A stretch of DNA of 64,000 nucleotides from assembly GCA_963969595.1 (NCBI GenBank), contig OZ018412.1:2606501-2670500 (forward strand). Reading direction: 5' to 3'. Below the pieces are notes generated by a model. The model had not been told where the DNA came from and did not search any database. It saw only the letters and a list, made by a program, of their open reading frames with translations. The stretch is from Neckera pumila. Its lineage: Eukaryota; Streptophyta; Bryopsida; Hypnales; Neckeraceae. Every line of letters starts with the position of its first letter. Position 1 is the first letter of the stretch. Position numbers and translations under genes: made by a program. Positions 48,077 through 59,299 of the stretch are shown here, in pieces.

Positions 48077-48247
48077 ATTATTAATGGTAGCATTTGTGAT
48101 ATTACAGAGGGAGTTATGATTTTAGTAGTATGAATTGAATACTCTTGAAAGTCTATTTTAAGTAGAAAAATCTAATTATGAAAAAAATGCTTATGATTTT
48201 TCCATTGAAGATTTTGTGCAAGGTATCCATTGCAAATCTTGATTTTT

Positions 48248-49165
48248 CTAGTGTCAAAGGCTCTTGGAAATGTGCCTTTGAATTTTTGGGCAGGTACCTA
48301 CGGGTTGAATTTTTGTTGTAATTTTTTGAAATTTTTTTGAGATAGGAAAACTGATAAGCTTCGTAAGAATATAATTTTTTTTCAATTGGTGCCCGGGAGA
48401 AAAAGTTATGCCCAAATAAGCTCAAAATAGGGAAAAAAGGGCAGCAAAAAAATTTCCGAAAAGACTAATTTTTTTTAAAAAAAAATTTGTCCTTATAGAT
48501 GATATTTTTGTCTATTTTTGTTAAGCTTTGATTCATTTCATTTGGATTTTTTATGAGAAAGTTATGGACAATCTTGTTTTTTGGGCAATTAAAGCATCTT
48601 CTTGAAAAAAATAACTTGCAGGATTCATTTTGGAATGCAATTTTTGCAATTTTTCAAAAAAAAAAGTTCCACATGGTTTAGCTTTCATGCTAGAACAATC
48701 TTACCATTGGGGTTAATGCATTTTAATTCCATCTAAAAGATATTAATATTTTAGATTTTCCTTCTATCTTGTACCTACTTCTACCTAACAATGTTTTTAA
48801 GAATGAAGATTAAGTTATTTTGAGTTCATTTTTTTTCCTAGACTCTCAACTCAATTCTCCACTATAAAGATTTAAAGCTCAAAACTCTGTAGTGCAAAAA
48901 ACTTAAGTTAAAAATATTCAAAGTCAAAAAATCTAGTTCCGCAATGTGCTGAAAAGTTTGTTTTTTTCACTTCAAACGCAGATATCTTGCAATTTATGGG
49001 GTCAAAAATTCTGAAATTTTTTCCACACACTCTCATACTAGTCAGGTGTAAGATCCTATGGTTAGATGTGCAAAAAAAACAATTTCTAATTTTTTTTACT
49101 CTTTGCTCTAGAAATGGCAGTTTTGAGAGTTTTTTGGCAAAAAAAAGGCCTTGGTCCTTTAGGGG
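48248..49165 (+). mobile_element. Family A element with eroded left end
   Basis: The right end GGTCCTTTAGGGG is followed by TTAA (49166-49169). The left terminus is degraded, but homology is clear from gggcaggtacctacgggttg onward. Its internal site reads cacttcaaacgc, a mutated and unoccupied form of the TTTAAA used for insertions in the 21.6-24.4 kb nest. It is non-coding. Confidence 0.8.
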
Positions 49166-49169
49166 TTAA

Positions 49170-50083
49170 AAATTGTTGAGTAGATTTTGAAAATTCGTAT
49201 TCTGATTATTTCCAAGCAAGTAACATCTTTAAACTTTGTATTTTTTCCATGACCTCAATTTTAGATTTGACATGTAATAAAAAGATTGAAAACCTTCCAA
49301 AATCACTTTGATAGTCGTAACACCCTCTTGATCAAATATTCTCATATTCTAATTCATAAGTAATATTATTGTATTTTTTTTTCTTATGTGATCTACAACA
49401 TGTCTAATTTGAATTTATACAATTATGATTTTTTTTAAATTGATAAATCTTATCAAAATTTGGATTTTTGGGTTTTTTTTTTGTATAGTTTTGAAAATAG
49501 TCCAAAAGCTCAAGAAAAAACCTTGGGCATTTAGAGGTTACCTTGGACCTTGGGCAAGCAACTACCTTATAGGGATATTTATTTCATTTATTTTAGGTTG
49601 CATAGATAGTAATCTTTGATGAAATGATTTACATTCATGGCCATGGATGAAACATAAGAATTACAAATGCAAAAACATTTATTCATTTCCAAATGTTTTG
49701 TATTTGATTTCTTGTACTTTAAAGTCCTTGAAATGTATAGAAAACCATCATTTGACAAGGGAAACAACTATTTTGATATAAATATGGTCTAAAAATATTG
49801 GTGCCATGGATCCATCCAATTTTTCTAATTTTTGGAAAAGAAATCATGATTGCTAGATGTATTCTATAATCTATTATATGGAATATGTACTCGTATTTTG
49901 TATCAAGTATATAGTATGACTCATTGAATAGAACGTAAGATTAGATAGAGGCACATCCAAATATTAAGGCATGATTGCATACATAAGTCAAGGTTGCAAT
50001 ACTTCCAAACGGATGACCAGCATAGCATGTAATCATTGTATTGTAGTTTGTTATGTATATTAGTTAACCACTTCTATTTTTGA
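49170..50083. other. Intergenic, no feature seen
   Basis: AT-rich without supported genes. A string ttgggcatttagaggttacc near 49523 faintly recalls a family A end. Confidence 0.35.
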
Positions 50084-50652
50084 TTTCTAAAGGACTAGCA
50101 TGCATTTTTTGGTTACATAGAAATTTTGGGCAAATAAATGTGACTAGAGATTTCTATACTTTTGGCCCAAATTTTAATCAAAGATGGGGGACGAGGAATA
50201 TCTTTCATATGCACTAAATTTCATGATATTTGGAAATACAAGTCAAAAGTTATGCCCTAATCTATTACTTTTTTTCATAAATAAGTAGGCCGGGCTGGGG
50301 ATAAAAAAATTCACTTTTTTCATAAACAATAATTTGAAATTGGTTTTGTAGAGTTGAATATACATGGAAAGCTTTAAATCATTCCATTTTGATCAATGAG
50401 TCAAAAGTTATGAGTCTGGGATTTTTGTTTGCGGGCAGTTATAGATTCTCTACTCTAAAATAAACTTTGAAGTCCTTTGTCTAATTCAATTTTCAATACT
50501 TTTTGAAAAAAATAAAATTGGAGGATGCAAATTGTTTATTACAACATTGCAACCATTAGGATTGGCATTTTCAATTCCATAATTAAATTTTCTACTACTG
50601 TCTACTTGCTATTTTTTTCTTATATATTGTACAATTCTAAATGATTTGAAGT

Positions 50653-50925
50653 CATAAAAGGGGTTTCGGGGGCCTTGGAAGACCGTTTCATGCTCATTCT
50701 CCATTTTGTGTAGATTCAGTGAACAATGGTACAAGGCCTGTCAAAATAAATAAATAAACAAATAAATTTACCAAAATATCATTTTAAGCAAATTTTATTT
50801 TATTTTTTTCAAAAATGATGTAGCAGTTGTTGTGCCACGTTAGCCAGTTGCTGCAGCTGTGTTCCCGCAGCCTGGGAATGCAGGGGAACTCACAGTCTCT
50901 GAACACCCTGAAATCTCCTCTTATG
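50653..50925. mobile_element. Family B element inserted in a family A copy
   Basis: It begins CATAAAAGGGGTTTCGGGGG and ends AAATCTCCTCTTATG. Joined flanks gaagt and tcttcaagca equal in length the uninterrupted family A sequence gaaatttttcaagca (reverse of 14180), so no target bases were duplicated. It is 273 bp. Confidence 0.72.
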
Positions 50926-51287
50926 TCTTCAAGCATGTGGCCAACTTGTCTAGGAAAATGAATATAAAGAAGCACCGCCATTTTAGACATTTTTTCATAG
51001 AAAAGTGAGCTGGTGAAGTACAATTGCCCTGTTTTTTGCGAGGCTAAGAAAACAATTTTTAGTGAATTAGTGAATTCAAATGCTTATGTCTTGCACTCCA
51101 TCCAGTGGACATTTCTGAAATTTTTACCAAATATTCTCAAGTTAGCATAGTACAAGATCCTATGATTACATGTGTCCAAAAAAATATTTTTTTTCAAAAT
51201 TTGGTACTTATACTAAACATGGCAATTTTTGAGCGTTTTTTGTGAAAACATAGTCATGGAATTGAACCCCTAAAGGCCCATTTTTCC

Positions 51288-51600
51288 CATTATAGGGGAT
51301 TTGGGGGTTTTGGAAGACCGTTTTAGGCCTCTGCCCAGATTCAATGAACGGTGGTACGGACATGTCAAAGAAACAAATTTGAAAAAAAAAAAAAAAAAAA
51401 AAATCTACCAAAATATCATTTAAAACTAAATAAATAAATAAAAAATTACCAAAACATCATATTTAGCAATTTTTTTTTTTTTTTCAAAAATGATGTGGTA
51501 GTCCTTGTACCACGTCAAGCAACTGCTGCAGCTGCGTTCCCACAGTCTAGGAACGTAGAGGAACTAACAATCTTCCAACACCTCCAAATCCCCCCCAATG
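51288..51600. mobile_element. Family B element inserted in a family A copy
   Basis: It begins CATTATAGGGGATTTGGGGG and ends AAATCCCCCCCAATG. The joined flanks tttttccc and tttggggaaaaatg match the length of the uninterrupted family A sequence (ttgtcccttcgggggacaaatg), with no duplicated bases. It is 313 bp. Confidence 0.75.
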
Positions 51601-51863
51601 TTTGGGGAAAAATGGGATTTTGTGCAGGAACCTACAGGCTGAATTTTTGTCGTGATTTTTTGAACTTTTTTTGAAGATAGAAAAATTGCTAAGCTTTGTG
51701 GATATATATTTTTTTCAATTGTTGCTCGAGAACAAAAGTTATACCCAAATAAGCTCAAAATAGAGGGGGGGGGGCTAGCAAAAAAAATCTGTCAAAAATT
51801 TGAATATTTCTTTTAATTCTTTTTCTTATACATATTATATTTTTGTCTATTGTAAAAGCTTTG

Positions 51864-52131
51864 CATTATGAAGGCCATTTCAGGCTTGTTTTCCAATTTG
51901 GCCAGATCTATGAACAACCGGGACCGGCTGTCAGATTTAAAAATAAAAAAAATAAAAATAAAATTTCTCTCCCAAATATCATTTTAGGCCAAAAAAAGTT
52001 TGTTTTTTTTTTTTTTCAAAAATGACGTGGCACTCTCTCAACCACATTAGCCAGCAACTTTCTGGCGTTCCCGCAATCTGGAAATGCAGGATAACTTGCG
52101 GTTTCTTGGAGGCCTCAAATCTCTTCTAATG
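51864..52131. mobile_element. Family B element inserted in a family A copy
   Basis: It begins CATTATGAAGGCCATTTCAG and ends AAATCTCTTCTAATG. The joined flanks gctttg and ttttatttcat equal in length gctttgattcatttcat of the uninterrupted copy near 48525. There is no target duplication. It is 268 bp. Confidence 0.75.
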
Positions 52132-52780
52132 TTTTATTTCATCTAAATTTTTTTGAAAAAGTTATGGACAATCTTGTTTTTTGGGCAATTAGAGCATCTT
52201 CTTAAAAAAATTAATTGTAGGATTCATTTCTAAATGCAGTTTTTGCAATTTAAAAAAAAAAAGTTCCACATGGTTTGGTTTGCTTGCTAGAATAATCTCA
52301 CCATTGGGTTTAGTGCATTTAATTCCATCTAAAAGATATTAATATTTTAGATTTTCCTTCTATCTCATACCTACTTCTACTTAATAATTTTTTTAAGAAT
52401 GAAAATTAAGTTTTTTTTATTTTTTTATTTTTTCCTAGACTCTCAACTCAATTTTCCACTATAAAAATTTAAAGCTCAAACTCTGTAGTACAAAAAATTT
52501 AATTTAAAAATGTTTAAAGTCATAAAGTCTAGTCCCGCAATGTGCTGAAAAATTTGTGTTTTTTTTACTTTCAACACAGATATCTTGCAATCTGTGAGGT
52601 CACAAATTCTGGAATTTTTTCCACACATTCTCATACTAGTTAGGTGTAAAATCCTACGGTTAGATGTATATGAAAAAATATTTCAATTTTTTTACTCTTT
52701 GCTATAAAAATGGCAGTTTCGGGTGTTTTTTGGTAGAAAAAACGCCTTGGACCTTTAGGGGTTAAGGGATTGAACCCAAT

Positions 52781-53035
52781 CATATCTGGAAAAATTTTGG
52801 GCCTCAGACTCAGCATTCATTTTTTGGCTCCCCGCAGTGCAAGTACAGAAAAATAAAAAATAAAAATAAAAGTTTAAGAAAAAATATTGGAAAAAAATAT
52901 TTAAAAAATAATATAACGTAATTAGCATCCAAATTAATAAAAAATAAAAAAATAAAAAATAATTTTATTCCCTCTTTACTTACACCGGGGGGGTCAAAAC
53001 TCACAGCCTTTCTGAAGCCTAAAACTTTTCCTAAT
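52781..53035. mobile_element. Family B element
   Basis: It begins CATATCTGGAAAAATTTTGG and ends AAAACTTTTCCTAATG. The interior is A-rich. It is 255 bp and lies just outside the 50084-52775 nest. Confidence 0.58.
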
Positions 53036-54225
53036 GTTGTCTCCTTGTCCTATAAAGAATAAATGTCATTTTCTAGGGAATGAAGTGCAAGTCAAAGGAA
53101 ATAGATGCCAACACTTAATGAATGAAGGTCACTTCTAAGTGCCATGAGGTCATTATTCCTACATATAATCAATACACCAAAATGTCGTGTGTTTTCTAAT
53201 CTAATGTCATTGAAACAATTTATTACTAACATTATGAGGCAATGTGTACTACAATAGCAAATACATGGCCACTCTAATAACCAACATATCTATACAACAC
53301 AAAAATCTGTAAGTGATTTGGAGCTACCTTCCACATTTTATACCTTGGCAAAGTGATTGTATATATGGAATTGCACCATTTTTGCCTATCCTATGAGTAG
53401 AATATTTATGGAAATTGCATAGCAAAGTCCAAAAAATATAAATATATAGCATTCTCATTGATACTTTTTGAGTTAACAAAAATATTTAAGTTCCATGATG
53501 ACAAATGTTTTCAACATCCTCTAGGGGTTAATTGTTGGTTATTTCTCTCTCCCCCTCGAAAATATTTATTCACTAAAAATTATATACAATTATTCCCAAA
53601 AGTGTAATACCATATTACCATCCCGTGTTTTCGAAGCAATTCAATCATTTCATGTACTACATAAAAAAACCTTTCACGAATATTTCATCAAATTTATCTT
53701 GTTTTGCTTTTGAATAAATTAAGGTACACGTATCCATTCCCATTACTTTAAAGATTCCTTGCTCATCTACTAGTGGTGCACATTTTCTTTCAAGAATGTA
53801 CTCTAATAATACATGATCTTGGCTTTTCACAGAGTATCCTTCTCTCTTATTCAAATTTTCTCATATGTACCTTTTATCAATGCAGAGCCACCTCTTGTTT
53901 GGTAAACAATTTACAAATTTTGATATTAACATTGAAAATATTGGTTTCATTTATAATGCAAAATATAGTTGGTATTGCTATTTTGGTCTTGTTTTTGACA
54001 ATAATTGTAGGCATAGAATTTTCAAGTTGAATGTCTATTAGCAATTTATTTGTGTGTAGGTTCAATCCGATAATTTAAATTCATTTTTTAGAAGTCCAAT
54101 AGAGCCAATTCACACTATAGATTCAATACACACAAGTAGGCTTGAACTAGTGCTAATTGGCTAGCAATTGTAGTGTCAAGTAGACCCAGTGGATGGGGAA
54201 GGATCCACTAAGAATTCCACACACA
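53036..54225. other. Intergenic; solo family A end near 53518
   Basis: The string catcctctaggggttaa at 53516-53532 matches a family A right end. An open minus-strand frame at 53657-53854 has no recognisable motif and is not called. Confidence 0.35.
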
Positions 54226-54570
54226 TTGACTTCCTCAAGATTGACCAATCTTGACTAATGAGGTTGTCTACCGGTTTTGTTGAAACATAAAATCTTGCTT
54301 TTCCGCTCACCCACTTTGGCAAGACAAATGGTGGAACTCTTCTTGTTTTCTAATGCTTTTTTTATCCAATGATGGAATATGGTAGGTGCTCTAAGGGCAA
54401 CTTTACATGTGAGCCTAGTGGGTAGCTCTGTGCTAATTGAAGTAATAAGACATAATAGGCTCCACTAATTGTCTTGCCATTTATTGGTAAGCAGAAAAAG
54501 AGGACTGCGTATTTCACCAATATTAGTGAACAACTCATTGGTGGAGACTAGTCAATCTTGAGGGAATCAA
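54226..54570. mobile_element. Fold-back element with ~110-bp inverted arms
   Basis: The left arm starts ttgacttcctcaagattgac and extends to about 54340 (ggcaagacaaatggtgga). The right arm, reverse-complemented, starts ttgattccctcaagattgac and ends ggcaagacaattagtgga. Arms are diverged but alignable throughout. It is 345 bp and non-coding. Confidence 0.62.
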
Positions 54571-54573
54571 TAT

Positions 54574-56542
54574 GCATAGATATCTTATTGTATCCCTTCC
54601 CAGCTACCGAGTCCATATGAAAGTGCAATTGCTTGTTGGACCTATAACACCCTATAAAGTTTGCCCACCCACTGATATATGTAAAGGAGCCCTTAGTCTC
54701 TGCCGCTCTCTCCAGCCAACTAGTCATTCTACCTACAATACATTTTTACCACTTCCACCGGCAGTAACTTATATGATGTCTTCTTGCCCTAGCCATCCAT
54801 GCCATGTTTCTTCCAAAGCCCTACCATGCAAATATCAAGATTGATTAACCCTTAAAGGATGTTGAAGCCCAAAAGTGGTCGATGAATGACTTGACTATTC
54901 ATTGTGGAAACATGGAATGCACCTTTTGGTCCAATAGTTAGAACATTTTGATAAGTACCTTGATCATAATGTTAAAAACACCACCTACGTCCCTTAAGGT
55001 TAAAAACACCACCTAAACATTAATAAATATAGTGAATCTACCTCACGGCAAGTCCCAATAGTGGGTTAAAGCAACCTAATTTCTAGCCTCGATTCTCAGG
55101 CTTGTCTTACCTTGGTATTGCAATTCAAATGTAGGCTTCAGTTCCTTTCTAATCTTTTCCTAAATCCTCAAAAAAAAACTTAATTTTCTTAAGTTGTTAA
55201 TTGCTTTACACTTCTCCTTCTTTTCTAAGTCCTATGAAAATTTTAAATATGTTAATTAAAATATAAACATGTGCCCATCCAAATTATTTGATGTTAGTTC
55301 TGTAATAGACACAGCATACCAAAAAAAAATTTAATAGATATGAAATAAGATCAAACCTATACCTAAAGGAATGATTCCTGTGGCCAAAATACAAGAGGGC
55401 CATCTTAGATTGCCAACCTTTTCCCAAGATTGCCCCAAAAGGAAAAACAATGACTACCAAAAAAATGTGACTGTAAAATATGACTAAGGCAAAAAAATGA
55501 CTAGGCACTCTCCAAACATGTTCCCTGCCCAAATTTTCCTTGGGCTACCCCCAAAGAAAAAAAAAGTCACTATCATGGAGATATGACTGCAAAATATGCT
55601 TGAAGCAAAAATATGACTGGCAAATATGATTTGGTGTTCTCCAAACATGTTCCATGTTGTTTACTATGAAATACTTTGGTGTTTCCAACGATTATATATA
55701 TTATATGCCCATGAAGTACAAGGCCAAAATATGACTGACAGTCATATTTGCAATCATATTTCTCCTCAAGGTGTTGGCCTCCATGAATATGATTGCAAGT
55801 AGTTGCCAATCATCTCCGTTCATATTTTTGCAGTCATTTAATACCCATTTTTTTATAGTGAATTCATAGACTTTTATAAATTGATGGCTACTAGATTTGA
55901 ATCAAAGGCTTTTTTTAAGTACCTGAATCACAAAACTAAAGCCCCATACCACATGAGAATTAATGATTTGATGGTCATGCCTAACTCTAAGAGCACCTCC
56001 ACTATGATTGTTGGTCTGATTATCCACATTGTCTTGCAAGCGGGTGGAGGATTGGCATACATGTCTCATCCTACATATACAATGCCAATCTAGCGGGGTA
56101 GTCAAGCTAAGGGGGCCATCATTTCCCTCCCCATTTTTGGCAAGGGGTGCAAAATGTAGGGCACGTTGTCCATTCCTGCATTGCCACATATCAAACAACC
56201 ATTAGCTGTGGCAGTTAGAGCCAAAGCTACACTTGTGCACTCCAAGGACTTTGCACAAGGAGGAGACTTGAGAAAAACATTATGGAATTTAGAATTTAGT
56301 CTCAAATTGCTTGCAATTCTCTTTGTTTTATATATGTATTTGCAAAATTGAATGCCTCGGGTCTTCTTTCTCACACATTGTAGGTTTTGAGGTATTTTAT
56401 TGCACACTTTCTAGGACTATAACGTCAATGGAGGGTTCTCCTTCAAATTCACTGAGGCTGATGAGAGGTTCAAATTTTGAAGAAGAAGAGCTTGTACGTT
56501 TGTACCATGCATATTTGAATGCTTTATTGAGTGTATTGAGGG
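54574..56542. other. Intergenic; diverged ~85-bp duplication at 55465-55655
   Basis: A segment like atgtgactgtaaaatatgac ending ctccaaacatgttccctg near 55525 recurs with changes at 55578-55655 (ending ctccaaacatgttccatg). A 20-bp repeat, aaaaacaccaccta, appears twice at 54972-55016. No gene is supported. Confidence 0.4.
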
Positions 56543-56814
56543 CATTAGAAGGGATTTGGGGCCAAGGGAGGGCCATTTCAGGCCTGTTCCCCAATCTGTC
56601 CCCATGCTGTGAACAGTGGTATGGGCTATCCAAAAATTATATTGTAAAAGAAAAAAAAGAAAAAAAAGAAAAATTTGGAAAATCTGATGTGGCCGAAGTT
56701 TGGCTATGTCACCCTACTGCAGTGGCGCAGTGTCAGCAATCGAGGACTATTCAAAACTTGTGGAGAACTCATAGGAACTCGGGGCCCTTAAGAAGGCCCA
56801 AATTCTCTCTAATG
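56543..56814. mobile_element. Family B element
   Basis: It begins CATTAGAAGGGATTTGGGGC and ends AAATTCTCTCTAATG. It shares the block gttccccaatctgtcc/gaacagtggtatggg with the copies at 50653 and 51288. It is 272 bp and non-coding. Confidence 0.72.
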
Positions 56815-57192
56815 GTAACAAGCAATGCCATGTTTTGGAATATAATTGCAAAGCTTGTTTGCAATTTATGCTCAGAAGATGATATACTACACAATAAGTA
56901 AAGTTTAGAATAAAAAGAGGGGTCCTAAATTGCAATGTGAGGATGTTTGCTGGAGTTTACACCATGGTTTGTGACCTTGATGAGTTGGACACTAAGAGGA
57001 GGACCGCATCAAAAAGCCAAAGGTGTTGTACAAACAATCATAAAAGAACAATGAACCATTTTTTTTACTTTGATTTGTACAATTGGTGCAAATCAATTGG
57101 TAGAAAAGCGCCAAATTGCAAATGCAACTATCTTTGAGGACCCAAGTAGGGAGGGGCTTCAAACAAAAGGTAATGTTTTTTTTCCCATGTGG

Positions 57193-57980
57193 CAAGCCTC
57201 CCTTGCGCATACACTTCTAAACATTCAAAATGGTTTTGACCTAATTTTTTGGTCAAATCTCATCACCAAGAACTCCTTCCAAATGTCCAATTTTTCATTT
57301 CTTTTAAAATTATTTTTCCTATTTCTTACAAATTAGAACGCCAAAGTATGTATTTTCTTCGCTAGAATTCTATTTCAAAAAATTTGTTTCAAAAAATTCA
57401 TACTTTGACATTTTAATTTGTAAAAAATAGAAAAAATAATTTTCAAATAAACTAAGAATTGGCCATTTGAAAGGACTTCTTGGTGACATTAGAAAAGAAT
57501 TGAACCCCAAAAGAGGCCTTGAGTTTTCTTACCACTTTTAATACTAATTGCATGTAATTGCATGTAATTGCATGAATATGAGAGCAATCATAGATTCATT
57601 ACAACCACCACTTGGCATGTGCTCAATCCTTCATGAAGAAACCATCATGAAATTTATGATATCTTGAAGTTAGATTGGATAATGATGACAAATTTTTGAA
57701 TTCATAATGCAATTCTTGGCCAATTAGTGAATTAAGAAGGCTCTTCCCACCTACTAATTCAAGAGATCATGGAGATGGATTGAGTAATGATGACAAATTT
57801 TTGAATTCATTATAAAATTCTTGGCCTAATTAGTAAGTTGTAAAGGCTTTTCCCACCTAAATTTTTGCATTATAAAGCGGACTCTTTTGGGGTTCAATTC
57901 TTTTCTAATGTGAGATTTGACCAAAAAATTAGGTCAAAACCATTTCGAATGTTTAGAAGTGCATGCGCAAGGGAGGCTTG
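57193..57980. mobile_element. Long palindromic fold-back element interrupted by a family B copy
   Basis: The left arm begins caagcctcccttgcgcat and runs to about 57350. The right arm runs from about 57400 to 57486 and resumes at 57911-57980. Reverse-complemented, it starts caagcctcccttgcgcatgc and matches the left arm over roughly 150-160 bases, for example ggttttgacctaattttttg and caccaagaa. Without the inserted family B element it is about 364 bp. It is non-coding. Confidence 0.75.
57487..57910. mobile_element. Family B-type element in the right arm of the fold-back
   Basis: The left end CATTAGAAAAGAATTGAACC continues ccaaaagagg. The right end, reverse-complemented, reads CATTAGAAAAGAATTGAACC then ccaaaagag, nearly perfect over 31 bp. 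The joined flanks ttcttggtga and tgagatttgacc are exactly the complement of the other fold-back arm (ggtcaaatctcatcaccaag), so the insertion duplicated no target bases. It is 424 bp. Confidence 0.8.
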
Positions 57981-58026
57981 ATTACAAACGTAGAAGACAT
58001 AAAATAATGTATTTTTAGATGCCCTT

Positions 58027-58292
58027 TAGTAGGAACATGTTTGACTATTATAGAAATACACCACATAAAATCAGCTACAAATCATTAATTTGTACCGCTC
58101 AATAGTTTAAAAAACCCCTAAACGTCAAAGAGTGACAAATTAACAAAATTGACTTTTAAGTAGTAGGAACATGTTTGACTATTATAGAAATATACCACAT
58201 AAAATCAGCTAAAAATCATTCATTTGTATTGCTCTATAGTTTTAAAAAACCCTAACGTCAAAGAGTGACAAATTAACAAAATTGACTTTTAA
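58027..58292 (+). repeat. Tandem duplication of about 133 bp
   Basis: The segment starting tagtaggaacatgtttgact at 58027 repeats at 58161 with about a dozen differences. Both end acaaaattgacttttaag. No coding content. Confidence 0.85.
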
Positions 58293-58689
58293 GTATAAGT
58301 TGATTTTAAAAAATATTTGAAAAATAAGGGATACAAATTTCACCAAAATATCTAGAAATCAATTTTTTGTTTTTGGCATTGGATTCGTAAGTCAAAAGTT
58401 ATAGCTTTCCACAATCAAAACATAACGAAATTGGCATGTGTTTCTTGCAATCACCCACAATTGTTCTAATTGCCACAAACCTTAAGAAGATTGAGGTGTT
58501 GAAAGAAGTTAAATAGCAACTAAGTTATTTACGACACCTTTAACCAATTTGGAGTCTAAGGGGCACTTCACAATATGGATGTACAAGTTGAGGAGCTGTA
58601 GGATTGAATGGCCAAACTTTGTTGGGAGTCCAAAGAAATGGGCAATAAATAGGGAATAAAATATAGGAATTGAAACCTTTGACCAATTG

Positions 58690-58812
58690 TAGTGTGAAGC
58701 CTCCTAAAGCCAAGCCCAAAGTCCAAACCCTCGACATTGAACTTCTACAGCTTCTCAATTTGGATGGCCATAGTGTGAAGCCTCCCAAAGCCAAGCCTAA
58801 AGTCCAAACCCA
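58690..58812 (+). repeat. Direct repeat of about 42 bp
   Basis: The segment tagtgtgaagcctcctaaag...caaacc (58690-58731) recurs at 58771-58812 with three or so changes. It produces a repeated peptide in a minus-strand frame (58540-58980), which I do not call as a gene. Confidence 0.7.
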
Positions 58813-59299
58813 TACCAATCTAATAGTTGAGATCTTGTAGAATCCTGATCTTTTATGAAAAAAATTCGACAACCTTGGCTCACGATCATAGTTTGGATCT
58901 CCATTTTTGAATGACACAAACTTCTTTGGAGTCCGTTGCCATGTAGGTGGTTTATTGCCATGTATGCATTTGAAGGACAATAGCCTCTGGACTTGGCCTC
59001 AGTTCTAGTGAGAAGGATCGCGAGGTTGAATTCTTGAATTCTTGAAATCTAAACGGTGGAAATCCACAACCTCTTGACCTTTGGCCATGGTTTGAAGTGC
59101 CTTAGCTCCACCCAAACGTGGATAAGATGGAACTTCCCCATGTGCATGAATTCATTGATACTCATCATGAATCGATCACGGCAGTGAGATCTAACAATAA
59201 TATTACCATAATTGGACAAAATGTCAGGTGTCAACTTGTGCCAAGAAGAAAAAAATAAAAATATACACTAAAAACAATAAATAGGTAACACAGAAAACA

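Larger units (their letters stand above)
51267..52761 (+). mobile_element. Family A element carrying two family B insertions
   Basis: It starts CCCCTAAAGGCCC and ends GGACCTTTAGGGG. The flanks are TGAA (51263-51266) and TTAA (52762-52765). The span of 1495 bp minus family B elements of 313 and 268 bp leaves 914 bp, the family size. It is non-coding. Confidence 0.82.
50084..52775 (-). mobile_element. Family A element, older copy carrying a family B and a family A insertion
   Basis: It has the same sub-type as 13849-14767 in reverse orientation. Its left end is eroded (TTTCTAAAGGACT). Near its right end the sequence gtcatggaa is followed by another family A element. After that element the remnant ttaagggattgaa resumes, as expected for the end TTTAGGGGTTAA with three substitutions. 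The second element therefore landed within the terminal repeat of the first. A family B element lies at 50653-50925. Confidence 0.68.

Noticed and set aside
58540..58980. 146-residue minus-strand frame with repeated VWTLGLALGGFTL
   Set aside because: The peptide repeat arises from a 42-bp DNA repeat; no domain or splice context.
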